64,000 nucleotides of DNA, from contig JAGNLM010000001.1 in the NCBI GenBank assembly GCA_017999615.1, forward strand, positions 390,549-454,548, read 5' to 3'. This DNA is from Gammaproteobacteria bacterium. Its GTDB lineage: Bacteria > Pseudomonadota > Gammaproteobacteria > JAABTG01. Shown here one piece after another: positions 35,697 to 44,712 of the stretch. Every line of letters starts with the position of its first letter. Position 1 is the stretch's first letter. The position numbers and the translations under genes are program-made. The notes beneath the pieces were generated by a model. That model did no database searches. It was not told the origin of the DNA and was given only the letters and a program-made list of their open reading frames with translations.

Positions 35697-38600
35697 TCAA
35701 GGCGCGCTCACCGTCCAGTTCCCTTTGAGGGGCATCACCCATGGTTCGGAGGGCGGGGCCTCCTCGACGTTGCTCGTGGCGGTGTGCGTGTAGGTGCCCT
35801 CGAGCGTGCCCTGGGCCGTGCTGTCGGAGGTGGCGATCCCGGACAGCGTGCCCTCGACCTTGCCGACCCAGCGAAAGACCAGGGTCTCCTTGACCTCGGT
35901 GACCGTCAGCCCGCTCTTGGTCAGGGTTGCCTTGGGGACCTTGATGACGTCCTTCTGCTCGCGGCTCGATGACCCCACGAAGCTCAGACTCAGCGAGCCG
36001 GAGGCGGGAGCATAGCTGCCCGACACCTTGACCTCGGCATGTCCCTTCACGCTTCTGTCCTCCTCGTAGAAGACGGGAAAGCGGAAGCTGCCTTCGACCA
36101 CGTCGCCCGGTCCGACCGTGAGCGTCAGCGATGTGCTGACGGGGGCTGCCGACTCGGCCTTCAGCGTCCCGCTGAGGGTCTTGCCCGCAAGCTTGGCGAA
36201 CGCGGACCCCCCGGCCATCGGTGGTGCGTTGGGTGGGGCGCGGGGACCGTCCTCGGTCTCGTCGCGCCCACCCTCGTCGTCCCCGTCCGTCTCCTGCTCG
36301 CCTTCGCCGTTGCTCCCCGTCTCCTGCTCGTCGCCCGCGTCCTGCCGGTCTCCGGTGCCCCCTGGGGTTCCCTTGGCTCCCGGCCGCCTGCCCTTGCGTC
36401 CCTCGAGCTGTCCCTCGGGGGGTGGGTTGCGGTCCAGGCCCACAGTGCCCTGGGCGAGCGAGGGGTCCGGCGGGTCGAAGGGTAGCCCCGACCGGGCGAA
36501 CTGGCTCAGGTTCTGGGCGATGGCCCTCTGCTGGCCTGCGAGAGTCTTCGGGCCGAGTTGCTGCTGGGCGTCGAGGCCGGCCTTGTCGTACCCCAGGAGA
36601 CTGCTGATCAGTGCGGTGCTGAAGCTCTGCACGGGCCCGATCTGGTTCAGTCCGGTTCCGATGAGATATCCGCCGCCGGCGGAGATTGCCACCGCGCCGG
36701 CCACGATGACTCCGCCCCCGGGCAGTGCGGCGATGAAGCTCACCGGCTGCTGCAGGGCCCCCCAAAAGCCTCCCACCAGGGTGAGCGTGCCCGACACCTC
36801 CTTGCCGTAGAGCTGCGCCCCTTGCCTGACGTCCTGCAGTGCGTTGCGGGCCTGCTGGAAGAATCCAGCCTGATTGGGGAGGCCCGCCTCCTGCAGCCGC
36901 CTGACCGCAGCCTGCGACTCGCTCAGGCCGGTCGGAACCCGTGGTGGCAGGGCGTAGCCCGGTGGGGCGCGGTGTGGGAACCCCTTGGAGAGCAGGCTCT
37001 GATAGGTGGCCCGCTGTCCCGGGTCGAGGCCGGCACCGGGCTGCCAGAGGGTCGGGCCGCCGGTGGGGGCCAGGTTCTTGCTCGCGAACTGGGCCAGGTC
37101 GCGGCCGGCCGAGCTGAGCGGGTCGACGCCCGGGACCGGAGCCGGCGGGAGCGAGGTGCGAACGAAGTTGCGGACTGCGGGAAGCGACCGCACGAACTCG
37201 TCGAACGTGCTGGCGCTCTGCGTCCCGAGCGGGTCCACGCGGTTCACGGGGTCGTTGTCGAGGAAGGCGTAGGGTTCCAGGCTCGCGGGGTTGGCGGCAT
37301 CGCCCGGCAGGGGATCCGGGGCGAGGAAGCGTGCGAGCTGCGGGGCATACCAGCGCGCCCGGTAGTGGTAGAGCCGGGTCGCCGGGTCGTAGAGCCGCCC
37401 CTGGAACCGGAAGGAGTTGGGAGTCTCCTCGCGGGCCTCCAGTGGCTCCCCGAAGGGTCCGTAGAGGTAACGGTTGAGGACCCGACCCTGTCCGTCGAGG
37501 ACCGCGAGCACGCTCTGGTCGAGGTCGGTGACGTAGTACTGGGGCTGGCCGTCCTGCAGCCGCGCGAGGTGCTCGTCCAGGCGGTCGCCATCGAGGTAGG
37601 CGCTGCGCACCCGACCCTGGCCGTCGGTCTCCGCTGCCACGGACCGGCCGTCCACCAGGTAGCGCACGCTGTCCCGCCCCTCGACTCGCTCGGCCAGGTT
37701 GCCTTCCCCGTCGTAGCGGTATTCGACCGCCGCCCGCCCCGAGGGCTCGACGCGCACCAGGTCCTCCCCGGCGTAGGCGAACCGGACCGCGCCCGCGCCG
37801 GAACGGCTCTCGGCGAGGCGGCCCCGGGCGTCCCAGCCGAGTACTGTCTCGGCCGTGCCGTCGCGCAGGCGCCCGGGCCGCCCGGTCGGGTCGATCTCGA
37901 ATCGGGTGGAGCCGGCCTGCACCAGGCTTCCGCCGCGGTCGTAGGCGTACTCGCGCCGGGACCCGTCGGGCAGGCGCGCGGCGGCGAGCCGCCCCACCGC
38001 GTCGTAGGCGTACTCGAACCGCTTCCCGTCGTGGTCGGCGGAAACGAGGCGTCCGCTGGTGTCCCAACCGTAGCGCACGCCAAGGAGCGGTTGACCCGAG
38101 GCGTCGCGCACGGTGAGGGACTGCACCCTGCCTTCCGGGTCGTAGGCATACTCGGCGCTGGCGGTCTGGCCGTAGTGCACCCGCTTGCGGCGGCGCAGCG
38201 GGTCGTGCTCGACTCGCACCTCGGCCTCGCCGAGCCGCGCCCGCACCAAGTTGCCCTCGCGGTCACGCTCGTATTCGCTGTGCAGGCCGCCCGGCAGGGT
38301 CCTCGTCAACGCGAGTCCGTCGGCGTCGTACGTGTAGTCGACCGCTTGCCCGCTCCGTTGTTCCTGGACCCGGCTCAGATTGCCCGCGGGGTCGTACGCA
38401 TAGCTGAGCGCCCCACCTGGCCAGGTGTTCCGAGCCAGCCGACCGAAGCCGTCGTAAGCGAAGGACTGCTCCCCGGCGCCCGGGCGGTGCAGGCCGGCGA
38501 GCCGTCCCGCGCTGTCCCACGCATAGCGCTCGCCCGACCCATCGCTGCCGGCGCGCTCGATGAGCCGCCCGGCCTCGTCGTAGGTCAGGCGCTCGGTGCG

Positions 38601-40619
38601 GCCGTCGGGTGTGCCGCGGCTCGTGAGCCGGCCTGCGCGGTCCCAGCCGAAGGTCCAGCTCCGTCCTGCGCCGTCGCTCAGCCGCGTCAGCCGTCCGACA
38701 GCGTCGTACTCGAGGGTCGCCGCGGCCTGTCCCGCCTCCTCGACACGGGTGAGGTGCCCGCTGGCGTCGTAGGCGAAACGGCGCCGCGCAGCCCCGGCCC
38801 ACTCGACCTCCGACAGTTGGCCGGTGCTGCCGTAGGCATAGCGGACCGTGCCGGACCGCAGGCCGCTCGCCTCCCGCAACCGCCCGGGCAGGTCGTAGGC
38901 GTAACGCAGCCAGGCCCCGTCGGGGAAGGTGACCTCGGTCAGCCGTCCCAGCGCGTCCCGGCTGTATCGGGTGCGCCGGCCGTTCACCTCCACCCACGTG
39001 GGCTCGCCGCGCGGGTCGAGGCTCGCCACCGTCTGATTGCCCCGGGCGTCCACCTGACGCAGTTGGCGTCCGTCGGGCGACACCTGCACCAGGTGCGTGC
39101 GCCCGTCCGGGTCCCGGTGTCCTCGCGGCCGGCCGGCGCGATCGTAGTAGTACTCGGTGAGTCGGCCGAGGGCGTCGACCGCGGTGAGCGGGTTGCCCAG
39201 GGCGTCGTAGGTGTAGCGTTCCCGCCTGCCGTCGGGGGCGGTGGCGGCGGTGATGCGCCCCAGGGCGTCCCGGGTCAGGGTGACGGCGGCGCCGTCGCTG
39301 CCGCGGACCGCCGTCAGGCGCCCTTCATCGTCGTAGCCGTATGCAGTGAGGGAGCCTCCCTCGTCCTGGACACCAGTCACTCGTCCGTTGGGGTCGCGCG
39401 TCAGGAGGGTTCGCCCCGCGGGAGACTGGACCTCGCTCAGCGTACCGCCCGGGCCTGCGTAGACAAAGGTCTCTCGAGTGCCGTCCGGGGCGGCACGGGC
39501 CGTCACGCGGTGGCGCGAGTCGTAGGCGAATGCCACCGCGCGGCCCGCCGGGTCCTCGATGCGCACCAGCCGGCCGTGCGGGTCGAAGGTCTTGGTGGTG
39601 GTGGCGCCTTGTGCGTCCGTGACGCGGACCTCGCGACCGTCCTTGCGGAAGCGCCACCCGGCCGTGCGCCCCGCGGGGTCCGTGAGCGTGGTGGAATCCG
39701 ACTCGCCGTCTCCCCCGTAGCGAAAGGTGGTGACGGCACCGCCGGCACCCCGGAGGCTCGCGACCCGCCCCTCGCCGTCGTACTCGACCACGGACTCGGC
39801 GCCCTCGGGCCAGCTCATCCGGCTGAGCCTTCCTCGGTCGTCCCAGCCAAAGCCGCTCGCGAGCCCGGTGAAGTCGACGACACGGATCAGGCGCCCCGCG
39901 GGGTCGTACTCGAGCCGCGCAGCCCGTCCGATCCCGTCGCGCGCCTCGGTGAGGCGGCCGGCCTCGGAGAACGTCAGCTCGAGCAGGGTGGCATCCGCTG
40001 TGCGCAGGGCAGCCGGGCGGTCCGGGGGGCCTTCCAGGGCCACCTCGTTGCCGCCGGCGGTGACGCTCCGCAGCCGTCCCTCCCGGTCGAATCGGCGGTG
40101 GCCCGCCGCATCCTCGACGGTGTAGCCGTCGGGGGTGCTCCGCAGCACCGAGAGGCCACGGTCGGCGAAGAGGCCGCCTTGCCCCGGCCGGAAGCGCCGG
40201 GTCTCTCCGGCAGGCTCCAGCAGGACGACGTCAGGTCCCGTGGGGACCAGGCGGGCCTCCAGGCTCGAGCCCCAGCCGGGGCCGAGCCAGGACCCTCCGG
40301 GCACACCGCCGACCCCGGTCAGGTGGAACCGGAAGCCGCCGTCGCCGAGGGGCAGGTGGAGGAGGGGCAGCGTGACCACGAGTGTGCCGGTGCGGGGCAG
40401 CACCGCGACCCGCGGGTCGTGGACGTAGGCGTCGACGGCAAGCGATTCGGCCTCGGCCTGCGGGGCATTGCCCACCAGGGCGGTCGGGCCGAGTGCCGAT
40501 GCAGGTGCGGAAACGCCCGCCCACACCATCATCGCCAGCGCTCTCCAGGTCCGCCGGAATGTCGCTCGCGCCGTGGGGCGGGACACTTTCGTGATGCTGC
40601 GAGGGGACTCTGCGTGCAC
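35697..40619 (-). CDS. Large secreted RHS/YD-repeat protein with novel C-terminal region
   Basis: The 1640-residue product has a probable signal peptide (RRTWRALAMMVWAGVSAPASA), a short N-terminal domain, then about 1000 residues of YD repeats (GRLTxxxx...YDAxGR pattern, more than 30 copies). The RHS core is near 37230-37420 (YLYGPFGEPLE...FRFQGRLYDPATRLYHYRARWY...FLAPDPL...YAFLDNDPVNRVDPLG). The roughly 510 residues after the core hold a hydrophobic Gly/Ala segment, an acidic Glu/Gly/Asp linker and a terminal beta-rich, Ser/Thr-rich domain with no nuclease or deaminase motif. GTG 40619 is assumed; GTG 40586 is possible. No immunity gene follows: nrdJ is next after 82 bases. Confidence 0.88.
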   Translation of the reverse strand: MHAESPRSITKVSRPTARATFRRTWRALAMMVWAGVSAPASALGPTALVGNAPQAEAESLAVDAYVHDPRVAVLPRTGTLVVTLPLLHLPLGDGGFRFHLTGVGGVPGGSWLGPGWGSSLEARLVPTGPDVVLLEPAGETRRFRPGQGGLFADRGLSVLRSTPDGYTVEDAAGHRRFDREGRLRSVTAGGNEVALEGPPDRPAALRTADATLLELTFSEAGRLTEARDGIGRAARLEYDPAGRLIRVVDFTGLASGFGWDDRGRLSRMSWPEGAESVVEYDGEGRVASLRGAGGAVTTFRYGGDGESDSTTLTDPAGRTAGWRFRKDGREVRVTDAQGATTTKTFDPHGRLVRIEDPAGRAVAFAYDSRHRVTARAAPDGTRETFVYAGPGGTLSEVQSPAGRTLLTRDPNGRVTGVQDEGGSLTAYGYDDEGRLTAVRGSDGAAVTLTRDALGRITAATAPDGRRERYTYDALGNPLTAVDALGRLTEYYYDRAGRPRGHRDPDGRTHLVQVSPDGRQLRQVDARGNQTVASLDPRGEPTWVEVNGRRTRYSRDALGRLTEVTFPDGAWLRYAYDLPGRLREASGLRSGTVRYAYGSTGQLSEVEWAGAARRRFAYDASGHLTRVEEAGQAAATLEYDAVGRLTRLSDGAGRSWTFGWDRAGRLTSRGTPDGRTERLTYDEAGRLIERAGSDGSGERYAWDSAGRLAGLHRPGAGEQSFAYDGFGRLARNTWPGGALSYAYDPAGNLSRVQEQRSGQAVDYTYDADGLALTRTLPGGLHSEYERDREGNLVRARLGEAEVRVEHDPLRRRKRVHYGQTASAEYAYDPEGRVQSLTVRDASGQPLLGVRYGWDTSGRLVSADHDGKRFEYAYDAVGRLAAARLPDGSRREYAYDRGGSLVQAGSTRFEIDPTGRPGRLRDGTAETVLGWDARGRLAESRSGAGAVRFAYAGEDLVRVEPSGRAAVEYRYDGEGNLAERVEGRDSVRYLVDGRSVAAETDGQGRVRSAYLDGDRLDEHLARLQDGQPQYYVTDLDQSVLAVLDGQGRVLNRYLYGPFGEPLEAREETPNSFRFQGRLYDPATRLYHYRARWYAPQLARFLAPDPLPGDAANPASLEPYAFLDNDPVNRVDPLGTQSASTFDEFVRSLPAVRNFVRTSLPPAPVPGVDPLSSAGRDLAQFASKNLAPTGGPTLWQPGAGLDPGQRATYQSLLSKGFPHRAPPGYALPPRVPTGLSESQAAVRRLQEAGLPNQAGFFQQARNALQDVRQGAQLYGKEVSGTLTLVGGFWGALQQPVSFIAALPGGGVIVAGAVAISAGGGYLIGTGLNQIGPVQSFSTALISSLLGYDKAGLDAQQQLGPKTLAGQQRAIAQNLSQFARSGLPFDPPDPSLAQGTVGLDRNPPPEGQLEGRKGRRPGAKGTPGGTGDRQDAGDEQETGSNGEGEQETDGDDEGGRDETEDGPRAPPNAPPMAGGSAFAKLAGKTLSGTLKAESAAPVSTSLTLTVGPGDVVEGSFRFPVFYEEDRSVKGHAEVKVSGSYAPASGSLSLSFVGSSSREQKDVIKVPKATLTKSGLTVTEVKETLVFRWVGKVEGTLSGIATSDSTAQGTLEGTYTHTATSNVEEAPPSEPWVMPLKGNWTVSAP

Positions 40620-40757
40620 GGGGCGGGGCCCTCCGGCCGGGATCGGACTGGGGTGACTGTCGGGTGCAGCGGTCGCCCGTCGGCTCGGCTTGAGGGGACT
40701 CGGGCCGGCGCGGCGGGCGGAGTGGTGCGCATTCTACCTGGGCCCGAGGCGTGAGCC

Positions 40758-40787
40758 TTGAACCCGCTTGGCGGGCAATCCCATAAT
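40758..40787 (+). promoter_or_regulatory. Sigma-70-like promoter for the QueD-like/queE pair
   Basis: TTGAAC (40758-40763) and CATAAT (40782-40787) are 18 bases apart, 61 bases before the ATG at 40848, in a locally AT-rich patch between two divergent genes. No other strong signal was seen in the 228-base gap. Confidence 0.45.
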
Positions 40788-40847
40788 GGAAAATGTCCAA
40801 GTGGTCCCCCCCCGCGGTCGTGCTGCTCCCGGCCGGCAGTGACCCCC

Positions 40848-41942
40848 ATGCCTGAGTTGCTCTACCACCTCGCTGCCGCCCCCTTCGAGTCGGCCCGCTG
40901 GGTCGACCTGCTGGACCCCGGGCACCGGGCGGCGCGCCTGCACGGGCACAGCTTCCTCGCCCGCGTGCGGGCGGAGCTGCCCGCGGGCTGGGCGGGGTTT
41001 CCCGGCGGGGAGACCGATGCCCTCGCCGCGGCGCTCGGCGCCTGCGTCGGCCGGCTCGACTATCGGCACCTGAACGAGGTCCTGGCGGTGCCCACCGACG
41101 AGAACCTGGCGCGCTGGGTGCGGGGCTGCCTGGAGGTGCCGGGACTGGCCAGCGTCGGCATCCAGAGTACCCGGGACCAGGGGGCGGACCTCGACGGGCA
41201 GGACCACGTGCACGTCTGGCGGCGCTTTCGCTTCGAGGCCGCCCACCGGCTGCCGCGGGTTCCGCAAGGGCACCCCTGCGGGCGGATGCACGGGCACGGC
41301 TTCGAGGTCATCCTGCACGCCGACCAGGACCTGGGGACGCGCGACCTGGGGGTGGACTTCGACCGCCTGGAGGCGCTCTGGGCGCCGTTTCGGGGTGAGC
41401 TCCACCACGCCTGCCTGAACGATCTCCCGGGGCTCGAGAACCCGACCAGCGAGATGCTGGCGGCGTGGCTGTGGCGGCGGTTGCAGCCGGAGCTGCCCGA
41501 GCTCTCGTGGGTGACGGTGTACGAGACCACGACCGCGGGCTGCCACTACGACGGGGCGCACTTCCGTATCTGGAAGGAGCTGAAGTTCGAGAGCGCGCTG
41601 CGGCTCGCGCGGGCTCCGCGGGGCGACCCCCGCCGGCGCCTGCACGGGCACAGCTATCTCGTGCGCCTGCACCTCAGCGCGCCGATCGATACCGTCATGG
41701 GCTGGACGGTGGACTACGGGGACGTGAAGGAGGTCTTCCAGCCGACCTACAAGGCGCTCGACCACCACCTGCTGAACGAGCTGCCGGGTCTCGCCGACGC
41801 CGACCCGGCGACCCTGACCCGCTGGGTCCGGGAGCGGGTGGCCCCGAGCCTCCCGGTGCTCGACCGGGTCGATCTCTACGCCACTCCCGGCTGCGGGGCG
41901 ATGCTCAGCTGGGGCGAGCAGGGGCCGGCGCTGCCCACGTGA
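40848..41942 (+). CDS. Triple-domain QueD/6-pyruvoyl-tetrahydropterin synthase-like protein
   Basis: QueD converts dihydroneopterin triphosphate to 6-carboxy-tetrahydropterin for queuosine synthesis. Normal QueD is about 120 residues; this chain is 364 with three tandem T-fold repeats (about 1-118, 122-236, 240-364), each with HGH. Domain 2 keeps the zinc histidines (His133, His148, His150), Cys144 and Glu226, but has His186-His187 where the Asp-His pair is expected. Domain 3 keeps Asp305-His306 but has Leu251, Arg262 and Ala345 at zinc-His, Cys and Glu positions. Domain 1 has Arg17, Ala28, Ser107. queE overlaps its stop (GTGA). Function in deazaguanine synthesis is inferred. Confidence 0.88.
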   Translation: MPELLYHLAAAPFESARWVDLLDPGHRAARLHGHSFLARVRAELPAGWAGFPGGETDALAAALGACVGRLDYRHLNEVLAVPTDENLARWVRGCLEVPGLASVGIQSTRDQGADLDGQDHVHVWRRFRFEAAHRLPRVPQGHPCGRMHGHGFEVILHADQDLGTRDLGVDFDRLEALWAPFRGELHHACLNDLPGLENPTSEMLAAWLWRRLQPELPELSWVTVYETTTAGCHYDGAHFRIWKELKFESALRLARAPRGDPRRRLHGHSYLVRLHLSAPIDTVMGWTVDYGDVKEVFQPTYKALDHHLLNELPGLADADPATLTRWVRERVAPSLPVLDRVDLYATPGCGAMLSWGEQGPALPT

Positions 41943-42586
41943 CCTACTGGGTCAAGGAGATCTACTACACCCTCCAGGGTGAGGGTGCCTGGACGGGGAG
42001 GGCGGCGGTGTTCTGCCGCTTCGCCGGCTGCAACCTGTGGTCGGGGAGGGAGGAGGACCGGTCTGCGGCGGCCTGCCGTTTCTGCGACACCGACTTCGTG
42101 GGAACCGATGGGCCCGGCGGGGGCAGGTTCCCGGATGCCCGCGCCCTGGCCGAGGCGGTCGGCCAGGCCTGGCGGGCGGGCGCAGGCGGGGGCTCCGGAG
42201 GGTGCCCGCTCGTCGTCTGTACGGGAGGCGAGCCGCTGCTGCAGCTCGACGAGGCCCTGGTCGATGCCTTCCACGGCGAGGGCTTCGAGGTGGCGGTGGA
42301 AACCAACGGTACCCGGCCGGCCCCGGCCGGGCTCGACTGGGTCTGCGTCAGTCCCAAGGCCGGCGTGCCGCTCGCCCTCGACTCGGGCGACGAGCTGAAG
42401 CTCGTCTATCCCCAGGAAGGCGCGCCGCCCGAGGCCTACGAGCACCTGGCGTTCCGGCACCTCTTCGTGCAGCCGATGGACGGGCCCGAGCGTGAGAGGA
42501 ACACGGCACTCGCGGTGCGCTACTGCCTCGCGCACCCGCGCTGGCGGCTCTCGCTGCAGACCCACAAGCTCATCGGGGTGCCGTGA
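41939..42586 (+). CDS. queE: 7-carboxy-7-deazaguanine synthase QueE
   Basis: QueE is a radical SAM enzyme that contracts 6-carboxy-tetrahydropterin to 7-carboxy-7-deazaguanine, the step after QueD. The 215-residue product has IYYTLQGEG at the N-terminus and a CX14CX2C cluster motif (GCNLWSG through CRFCDTDF) rather than the standard CxxxCxxC, as in a known QueE subgroup. The CTGGEPLLQLD motif binds SAM. GTG 41939 overlaps the QueD-like stop, so the pair is coupled. queC and queF are not in the window. The 3' end overlaps a small antisense ORF. Confidence 0.93.
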   Translation: MTYWVKEIYYTLQGEGAWTGRAAVFCRFAGCNLWSGREEDRSAAACRFCDTDFVGTDGPGGGRFPDARALAEAVGQAWRAGAGGGSGGCPLVVCTGGEPLLQLDEALVDAFHGEGFEVAVETNGTRPAPAGLDWVCVSPKAGVPLALDSGDELKLVYPQEGAPPEAYEHLAFRHLFVQPMDGPERERNTALAVRYCLAHPRWRLSLQTHKLIGVP

Positions 42587-42701
42587 GGGGAGGGGTGGAC
42601 TCGCGCCGTTGCTCGCGCGCGTGGCGCTCGATGTGCTGCAGGGCGAGGCCCAGCAGTCCGAAGGAAGTCAACGCACCGAAGAGGAACAGGGTTGCGGTCA
42701 T
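42570..42701 (-). CDS. Possible 43-residue membrane protein
   Basis: A 43-codon frame starts at ATG 42701 with GAGGTG 5 bases upstream. Residues 2-22 (TATLFLFGALTSFGLLGLAL) form one hydrophobic helix, followed by a basic His/Arg tail. Its last 17 bases overlap the end of queE on the opposite strand. It lies 114 bases downstream of ampG and may end that transcript. No family was recognised; the ribosome site and clean helix-tail layout are the support. Confidence 0.45.
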   Translation of the reverse strand: MTATLFLFGALTSFGLLGLALQHIERHAREQRRESTPPLTAPR

Positions 42702-42815
42702 GGGCACCTCTGTCGTGGTGGATATCAAAGAGATAGGCGCGCCATGCCGGTTGCGCCAGGCGCAGGTTCACAGCTTGTGACGCAGTGCCGGATCCGGGGT
42801 CGCCCGGCTCGGCGA

Positions 42816-44111
42816 TCAAGGGCTCGCCGATTCCGGAGCCGGCTCCGGCGTGGCCTTCCCCGGAGCGCCCGGCACTCGGGGCGTCAGCCACACCAGGAGC
42901 AGGAGGCCGGGTACGGCGGCGAGCGTGCTCACCGCGAAGAAGGGGATCCAACCGAGCCCCTGAGCCAGTGCGCCGCCCGCGGCGGACAGCGTGGTGCGTG
43001 CGACCGCCGCCAGGGAGGAGAGCAGGGCGTACTGGGTTGCGGTGTAGGCCAGGCTGCAGAGGCTCGAGAGGTATGCGACAAATGCCGCGGACCCCATGCC
43101 GCCAGTGAGGTTCTCCACGCCGATGGTCACCATGAGCACCGGGACCGAGTGACCCACCACCGCCTGGGCGGCGAACATCAGGTTGGACAGCATCTGCAGG
43201 ACGCCGGTCACGAGGAGCGCGCGCAGTACCCCCAGCCGGTAGACGATGGCCCCTCCGGCCAGGACCCCCGCGATGGTAGCTGCGACGCCGAACACCTTGC
43301 TGACGTTGGCGATCTCGATCCGGGTGAAGCCCATGTCCACGTAGAAGGCGCTGGTCATGACCCCGGCCAGTGCGTCACCGAGCTTGAACAGCAGGATGAA
43401 CACCAGGATCGGTACCCAGTGGGCGCGCCGGGTCAGGTCGACCAGCGGCTCGAGGAAGGCGGCCCGCAGCCACTGGGCGGGGGCCTGGGGGCCTGCTCCC
43501 CTCGTCGAGGCTGCCGGCTCGGGGGTCGCCCAGACCGCCGCCATGGCGGGGAGCAACAGCAGGGCCATCCCCGAATAGGCCACTGCCCAGCCGAAGAACT
43601 CCGCCAGATACAGGGCCCCGGCGCCGGATGCGACCATGCCCAGGCGGTAGCCGACCTGCGTGGCGGCCGCGCCCGCGCCCTGTTCACGCTCGTCGAGGAG
43701 CTCCACGCGGAAGGCGTCGATCACGACGTCCTGACTCGCGGAGAGGAATGCCACGGTGACGGCGGCGACGGCGGTTGCGAGCGGTGCGCCGGCGGGGTCG
43801 CTGCCCGCGAGCAGCAGGATCGCGGCGAAGAGGGCGGCCTGGACGAAGAGCGTCCAGCTCCGCCGGCGCCCCATGCGGCGTCCGAGCCACGGCAGCCGCA
43901 CCTGGTCCAGGAGGGGTGCCCAGAGAAACTTCACGTTGTAGGCGAGCCCCACCAGGGCGAAGAGGCCGATGGCGGTGAGCGACAGGCCGTCCTGGCGCAT
44001 CCAGACGGCGAGCGTCGCGCCCGTCAGGGCGAGCGGCAGGCCACTCGCGAACCCCATGACGAGGATCGCGAGCATTCGGGGGTCACGGTACAGGCTCAGT
44101 GCGGAGGACAC
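42816..44111 (-). CDS. ampG: AmpG-like muropeptide MFS permease
   Basis: AmpG imports anhydro-muropeptides for peptidoglycan recycling. The 431-residue MFS protein has the AmpG-type first helix (LAILVMGFASGLPLALTGATLAVWM), a LGLAYNVKFLWAPLLDQ-like segment after helix 2, the SASQDVVIDAFRVELL loop and about twelve membrane segments. It follows mrcA and a small membrane protein on the minus strand, fitting a peptidoglycan context. The family call is firm; a fatty-acid or other MFS substrate is less likely. Confidence 0.88.
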   Translation of the reverse strand: MSSALSLYRDPRMLAILVMGFASGLPLALTGATLAVWMRQDGLSLTAIGLFALVGLAYNVKFLWAPLLDQVRLPWLGRRMGRRRSWTLFVQAALFAAILLLAGSDPAGAPLATAVAAVTVAFLSASQDVVIDAFRVELLDEREQGAGAAATQVGYRLGMVASGAGALYLAEFFGWAVAYSGMALLLLPAMAAVWATPEPAASTRGAGPQAPAQWLRAAFLEPLVDLTRRAHWVPILVFILLFKLGDALAGVMTSAFYVDMGFTRIEIANVSKVFGVAATIAGVLAGGAIVYRLGVLRALLVTGVLQMLSNLMFAAQAVVGHSVPVLMVTIGVENLTGGMGSAAFVAYLSSLCSLAYTATQYALLSSLAAVARTTLSAAGGALAQGLGWIPFFAVSTLAAVPGLLLLVWLTPRVPGAPGKATPEPAPESASP

Positions 44112-44150
44112 GCGGGCCGGCGGCCGCTGTCGGCCGCCGTGGGGAGAGGG

Positions 44151-44624
44151 TCAGGCGTCTCGTCGCGAGGGGCCGCGGGAGATCGCCAGCTCCCCTCCGG
44201 CCCGCACCGTCCAGGTGGCGAGCTTCCCGATCAGGAGCAGGAGCAGGATGGCGAGGGTCCAGGCGAGGAAATACGAGAGCCGGAACGGTTCTTCCGGGGC
44301 CTGCTGGGTGGCGGAGGCGCCTGCCTTGCCCCCGCCCTCGCTGGCAGCGGGTGGGCGGGAGACGAGGAGCGAGTCCACGTGAGAGGCATGGTCGATGACG
44401 TGAGCCAGGCGGTCGATGGCCGCCGGCTGCTGGTACAGCCCCCAGGCCTCGAAGACGACCTTCACTCCCGCCCAGAGACCCACCAGGACGAGGGCGACGC
44501 CCACCAGGCGGACGAAGGCGTTGGTGGTCCTGGAGGCGAGGAGGGCCAGGTTGGATCCCGTGGGCGCCGCCTCCCGCTCGCGGGTGTCTTGGGGGGTTCT
44601 TTCGTCCCGGTCCTGGTAAGCCAT
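44151..44624 (-). CDS. Hypothetical two-helix membrane protein
   Basis: The 157-residue product has two membrane segments (about 38-58, VRLVGVALVLVGLWAGVKVV, and about 122-140, FLAWTLAILLLLLIGKLA) with a loop of about 65 residues. ATG 44624 has a perfect GGAGGTGA site 6 bases upstream. It lies between mrcA and ampG on the same strand, so a cell-wall link is plausible but unproven. No domain family was recognised. The Gln/Ala/Gly-rich part of the loop is low complexity. Confidence 0.8.
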   Translation of the reverse strand: MAYQDRDERTPQDTREREAAPTGSNLALLASRTTNAFVRLVGVALVLVGLWAGVKVVFEAWGLYQQPAAIDRLAHVIDHASHVDSLLVSRPPAASEGGGKAGASATQQAPEEPFRLSYFLAWTLAILLLLLIGKLATWTVRAGGELAISRGPSRRDA

Positions 44625-44712
44625 GGCGGTCACCTCCCTCTCTCGTTCGGGTACGCAAGTGTACCAGCAGTCGCGGCCCCGCCACGCGTGAAGTCCGGTC
44701 GCCCGGTGGAAA

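Noticed and set aside
36558-40754. 1398-codon plus-strand frame opposite the RHS gene
   Set aside because: Its repeats mirror the YD repeats, and it has no signal peptide or family motif.
40848-41942. Three consecutive PTPS repeats as an assembly duplication
   Set aside because: The repeats are highly diverged at protein level with different active-site residues, so recent duplication or misassembly is unlikely.
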